Shown: positions 60,601 to 64,000 of the stretch, in pieces | Layout: each line of letters begins with the position of its first letter | How positions within the stretch are numbered: position 1 is the stretch's first letter | Source: Cycas panzhihuaensis | Lineage: Eukaryota; Cycadophyta | Direction: 5' to 3' | DNA length: 64,000 bases | Assembly: GCA_023213395.1 (NCBI GenBank) | Contig: CM041465.1 | Coordinates: forward strand, 140,437,741-140,501,740 | Made by a program: the position numbers and the translations under genes | Notes under the pieces: generated by a model | What the model saw: only the letters and a program-made list of their open reading frames with translations | What the model was told of the DNA's origin: nothing | The model's database searches: none

Positions 60601-61460
60601 AGAAGAGGGAGGCGACGCCAAGGATGAAGCGGACGAGTCGGCCTCAAAGATTGAGGTGCCTCGGGATATGCCAATATCCATCGATGAGAAACGAGCGGGA
60701 GGGACTGGCGCAGATGCGAGGGTTCTCGGTGAGGGCACCGCACTGTAAACCCGGGTGAGGTGGGACACCACAACCCGAGAATCGCAAAACAACACAATAG
60801 ACCCTTGATGGAAACGAAGAGCATCGGTGGGGCTTCAATAACGCCGTGTACTCGGCCGTTATTGGTAGCCTCGGGAAGAAAGATTCGAACGCATGTAATC
60901 ATGCCCGAGGACTACGAAGAATCCACGCACGGGAAGGCCCGGTTGCCGCGACTTCCACCATCGGTGAAAATGAGGAGAGACATGGTCGAATCTTGAACTC
61001 GGGCAACAAATAGCAATGTAAGCAACACGAAGACTCGAATAGCGAACACGGCCGGGCCGCGGAGGGTAGGAGGACCTAGCACGAGGCTACCCGAGAGCGA
61101 GCCATCGGGCAATCGATCGAGAGTAGAAAAACGGACCCTGAGTCCCCGAAAGTTGCCTCGGAAGCAAAACGTGCCCCGCAGACGGGAACACTTCCTTCGG
61201 AGCTCCGGGTGAAAAGGATCAAAACGAGCTCGGAGCGGCGAACGAGCCAAACGAGTATAAACTCGGGCATGCTCTGGAGCAACAAGAAAAGTGCAAAAAG
61301 GGCCCCAAAAATGCGACCATAAAGCGCCATAAATGCTTTCGTAAGAGGAAGAAGAAGGGCGCCCATGGAGCGCAATGGGCGGGCCCGAAGGCAAAGGCGA
61401 TCAACGTGGACGAGACGTCCCGACGATCGCCACGAGCCAAAACGAAGAAAAGTCTGGAGC
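57673..61460. other. GC- and CpG-rich unassigned region
   Basis: No protein domain recognised. Many CpG are present, in contrast to 26-54 kb, so the region is either young or unmethylated. The - strand shows repeated donor-like GAG|GTATxx or GAG|GTAAGT words (near 57810, 58205, 58315, 58475 and 59155), and short AAGCAAAT-like words recur. A 160-codon - strand frame at 60912-61394 and several 75-130-codon frames at 60065-60902 resemble nothing I know; long chance frames are expected in GC-rich DNA. It may be the LTR or leader of a large retroelement, or intergenic DNA. Confidence 0.4.
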
Positions 61461-61467
61461 CCCCGCC

Positions 61468-61474
61468 TATATAA
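61468..61474 (+). promoter_or_regulatory. TATA box upstream of the PMD gene
   Basis: CCTATATAAGG at 61466-61476 is a strong TATA match in a GC-rich setting, about 630 bp upstream of the first recognised PMD codons. Transcription would start near 61500. The spacing leaves room for an untranslated exon and an intron ending at the TTGCAG at 62097-62102. Confidence 0.5.
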
Positions 61475-62072
61475 GGAAAATCAATGAAAACCGGATTCAT
61501 TTTCACCGGCTCTCGTACGAAACCAGAGCCTTTCCCTTACGACGCGAGTGTCGCCCGACTTGAAACACACCGAGGACGATCCGACCGCTAGATCGAGCGA
61601 GGAGACAACAAGCGCCAGTGGAAACGAGATGACGATCACGACCGGATCCAGTGAGTGGATCCTACGATACCTCAGTGAATTTGCAATTTGAATTTCATCG
61701 CTCTTCATTGAATTTAAATGCTTTCCCACGCCCCTTATGGGCGATTAGAGGCCTCCCGGGGTTCGGATCGGACCCCGCAAGAGGGGGACCGGCATTAGGG
61801 CCGGGTCCCGGTGGGCCCCACATGGGGTCCACCGCAGAAATTTTTGATTTTCGGGGGCAAAATTTCATTTTTTAGAAGGTCACGCGATCAAGAAGAAAGA
61901 TCGCGCAAGATCACGATCTTTGCCGCGGTATCGCAGCAGAGGATCGCCGCGGGGCCCGGTCTGGACTTAGCTGCACCGCTTAAGTTCGTGAGCAGACGCA
62001 GCGTAAAAGTTAGAAAAACACAAAAAGGCCGAACGGCCCAAAACCGGAAAAGACATAGGGATAGATCGCTAG

Positions 62073-62636
62073 AGACCGACTCTCGACTATGGTCGATTGC
62101 AGGCAGTTATCGCGGTGGACAACCGCGAGAACATCGGCGTACCCATTCTGAGTAGCTTAGAGCTGTCGACGGAGGAGGACAAGGCGGTTGTGAAGAGATG
62201 CGGCCTATACAAGGCCTTGAAGACCCCTCAGTACGCGTCCGATCAGAGACTCCTGGTGGACATTGTGTCGCACTGGGATAGGAGGAGGCATGTGTTTCAC
62301 CTGCCTCAGATAGGGGACGTCACCATTACTCCGCAGGATGTCAGGCGGATCCTGGGGGTGCCAGCGACGGGGAGGCCCGTGAGATTGAGGGCGCTGCCTA
62401 GCAGTGAGGCAGCACACACAGAGGCGGCCCAGTTCCTCACGGGGGGAGACAGATGGCAGCGGAGAGGGGCTCCTCTCCAGACGGTACTCATGTCGGGGAT
62501 TCCTCGGGCGAGGAAGCGCATTTTATTATGCATTGCTCCGGATCTCCGAAATGAACTACTGTGGAGATCCTGTGAGGCTGGGTGGACGCAACACGCCGAT
62601 GCGAGGCCGGTGAGAGGATGGATTGGGCTACTCTAG
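62073..62636 (+). pseudogene. Plant mobile domain (PMD, MAIN-like) gene, N-terminal part
   Basis: The + strand frame reads KRCGLYKALKTPQYASDQRL, LVDIVSHWDRRRHVFHLPQI and GDVTITPQDVRRILGVPATG, then RPV, matching the PMD family (pattern L-L-x-A-L-V-E-R-W-R...F-H-L-P-x-G-E-M-T-I-T-L-x-D-V-x-x-L-L-G-L-P-x-x-G). The domain continues to VRGWIGLL and a TAG at 62634. PMD proteins such as MAIN and MAIL1 act in the nucleus in transposon silencing, and the domain is also carried by some plant transposons. There is no in-frame ATG. A TTGCAG acceptor-like word at 62097-62102 suggests this is an internal exon. The original start is unknown. Confidence 0.8.
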
Positions 62637-63265
62637 TTGTGGCAAACCTCGTCGCCCAACTGGATGCGATCAGAGGCTCGGGAGAGGTGGCTGTCATACA
62701 AAGACATTGCTCCGATCTTGGTTCTTTGTCCACTTCGCAGCAGTGGCACCAGCCGGGGGACCGTTCCCCATATCGCGGTGGGCCCCGATGGTCCAGTGTG
62801 GCGAGGCGGCTCAGAGGGACGAGGACCACCTCATGTCCGCCGGTTGCCGACGCGACATCGCCGACCTCCTCACCCCGATGCAGTTATGTGGCGGATCCAT
62901 ACAGGATGGTGAGGTGGGCGAGCGATGACGCAGCAGAGGGAGGAGCACCCATCGAGGATAGTGACGACGATGGTGACGACGATGGTGACGACGGGGCTGG
63001 CCCATCACAGCCACCAGGGACTGCAGCGGGATCACCCGGAGCTGCCACAGGAGGGGCAGGCCCGTCAGGAGCTGCAGAGGCGAGCAGGGCAGGGACTGGG
63101 ACTGTGCCCGGATCGTGAGGAGATCCGGAGGAGCGAGAGTCGAGCCCGTCCCTACCGAGGATGAGGCAGAGGCAGAGGACGTGCCTGAGGATGAGGCACC
63201 GGCCACTGGCGGGGAGCCAGGAGAGGAAGATGTCGCTCGAGCAGAGGGCCCGGCAGCCGCAGCAG
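62637..63265 (+). pseudogene. PMD gene, distal part with frameshifts and acidic linker
   Basis: After the TAG, the same frame has LWQTSSPNWMRSEARERWLS then YKDIAPIL. A second frame has CRRDIADLLTP and the first then gives DAVMWRIHTGW, the usual late PMD words, so at least two frameshifts lie here. 62950-63118 is an acidic and Gly/Pro/Ala-rich linker (EDSDDDGDDDGDDGAGPSQP). Another one-base shift near 63110 leads to PTEDEAEAEDVPEDEAPAT and a run of Ala at 63255-63265, which ends at a donor site. Confidence 0.7.
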
Positions 63266-63371
63266 GTGAGACCTAACCGTTCCCTTAGTCGTTTGACATC
63301 TAGATAGAATTTTGATTTGGTTTGATTTATATCGAGGATACACACTGACGCATGGCATGTTGCCTTGGCAG
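63266..63371 (+). other. 106-bp spliceosomal intron in the PMD gene
   Basis: The donor is GCAG|GTGAGA at 63265/63266 and the acceptor TTGGCAG|GTGTAGG at 63371/63372. The interior is T-rich (TTTTGATTTGGTTTGATTTAT) inside a GC-rich gene, as plant introns are. Joining the two sides keeps one open frame (phase 1) from the poly-Ala into GVGEIRRLMEAVAREIFPQV. Confidence 0.75.
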
Positions 63372-63924
63372 GTGTAGGGGAGATCAGGAGACTGATGGAG
63401 GCGGTGGCGAGGGAGATATTCCCTCAGGTCTATGCGGAGGGGCAACCGCCCATCCAGTGTGTGATGAGCCTAGAGCAGCGGGAGCCCACAGAGAGGCATT
63501 CGCCCCGTTGGTGAGGGCGAGGGATATATGGGTCATGAGTCCCAAGAGCACGCTACATCCTGTGGACGATCGCAGCAGAGAGAGACGACGCGAGGCGCGA
63601 GAGGGATGAGGCGCGAGAGAGACGAGTCATGAGGATCGGTCCAGCTCTAGAGGCAGTGGTGGCACAAAGTGAGACAATGAGAGCAGGACCCAGCTGATAA
63701 TCATCACAGAGCGTCTTAGAACGACAGAGGAGGCACTCCGGGGAGAGCGGGATCGTATCCAGGCCCGACACGATCGCCTAGTGGCCCGAGATAGCCTCGA
63801 GGTCGGCAGAGCCGGACACACACCTGCATCGCGGCCACGACCCCGAGACGCCACGGACGAGGCAAGCGAGGCGGGCAGCTCGCGGAGGACCGTGGAGGAG
63901 CCTCGCAGGACGTGGTCCCTGTGA
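63372..63924 (+). pseudogene. PMD gene C-terminal coiled-coil exon
   Basis: It begins GVGEIRRLMEAVAREIFPQV, then the frame shifts near 63510. A highly charged segment follows (IAAERDDARRERDEARERRV, residues in heptad-like spacing). After another shift near 63690 it reads LIIITERLRTTEEALRGERD and then RIQARHDRLVARD, a predicted coiled coil. The last frame stops at TGA 63922-63924. PMD genes of transposon type often end in coiled coils. The window ends soon after. Confidence 0.6.
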
Positions 63925-64000
63925 GAGGGATCACGCAGCCGGAGGCAGGACCCCGTGATCGGGCGGCAGCAGTAGCTAGGAGATCCGCGTACACATGTAC

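Overview
This is nuclear DNA from a land plant with a large, repeat-rich genome. The evidence is nested plant-type Ty1/copia and Ty3/gypsy LTR retrotransposons with initiator-Met-tRNA primer sites, a plant mobile domain (PMD) gene remnant with a plant-like GT...AG intron, and a fragment of a MORF/RIP organellar RNA-editing factor. A seed plant, perhaps a gymnosperm, would fit, but I cannot place the species. No bacterial features, CRISPR arrays, rRNA or convincing tRNA genes were seen. Nearly every open frame in the first 55 kb is a piece of a decayed gag-pol.

Layout. (A) 1-3137: 3' part of a + strand copia element with its LTR. (B) About 3200-5225, probably continuing after 17717: old - strand gypsy gag fragment. 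(C) 5226-17716: - strand copia with two 363-bp LTRs and a perfect CCAAG target duplication. It is split by (D) 9585-16315, a much younger - strand gypsy with two 1054-bp LTRs and a perfect GTGCT duplication. (E) 19293-24618: - strand copia with both LTRs. (F) about 26340-28852: + copia fragment. (G) 28853-31570 plus 33100-34830: - copia whose integrase is split by (H), a 1.5-kb insertion carrying a short GC-rich inverted-terminal-repeat element and a + RNase H-LTR piece. (I) 36335-about 40620: LTR-bounded AT-rich block without pol, a possible LARD-like non-autonomous element. (J) about 40620-43405 plus 51065-51869: - copia split by (K) 43406-51064, a nearly complete 7.66-kb - copia with 312-bp LTRs. 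(L, M) 51870-55063: + strand LTR/PBS remnants and a gypsy protease fragment. (N) 55064-56450: an LTR and tandem repeats.

At about 56.7 kb the base composition changes from AT-rich to GC- and CpG-rich. The region then holds the MORF/RIP pseudogene fragment (57172-57498), a 3.8-kb unassigned stretch, and a frameshifted PMD gene (about 61468-63924) with a TATA box, one clear 106-bp intron and a coiled-coil tail.

The elements do not form a pathway; the window is a record of successive insertions. The relative order is readable from nesting: B before C before D, and J before K. Old copies are AT-rich and full of stops that look like C-to-T decay, while D keeps long frames and near-identical LTRs. 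I found no convincing new functional system. The most unusual items are the inverted-repeat element at 31571-31826, the LTR at 36335-36809 that has a primer site on one side and a polypurine tract on the other, and the PMD gene remnant.
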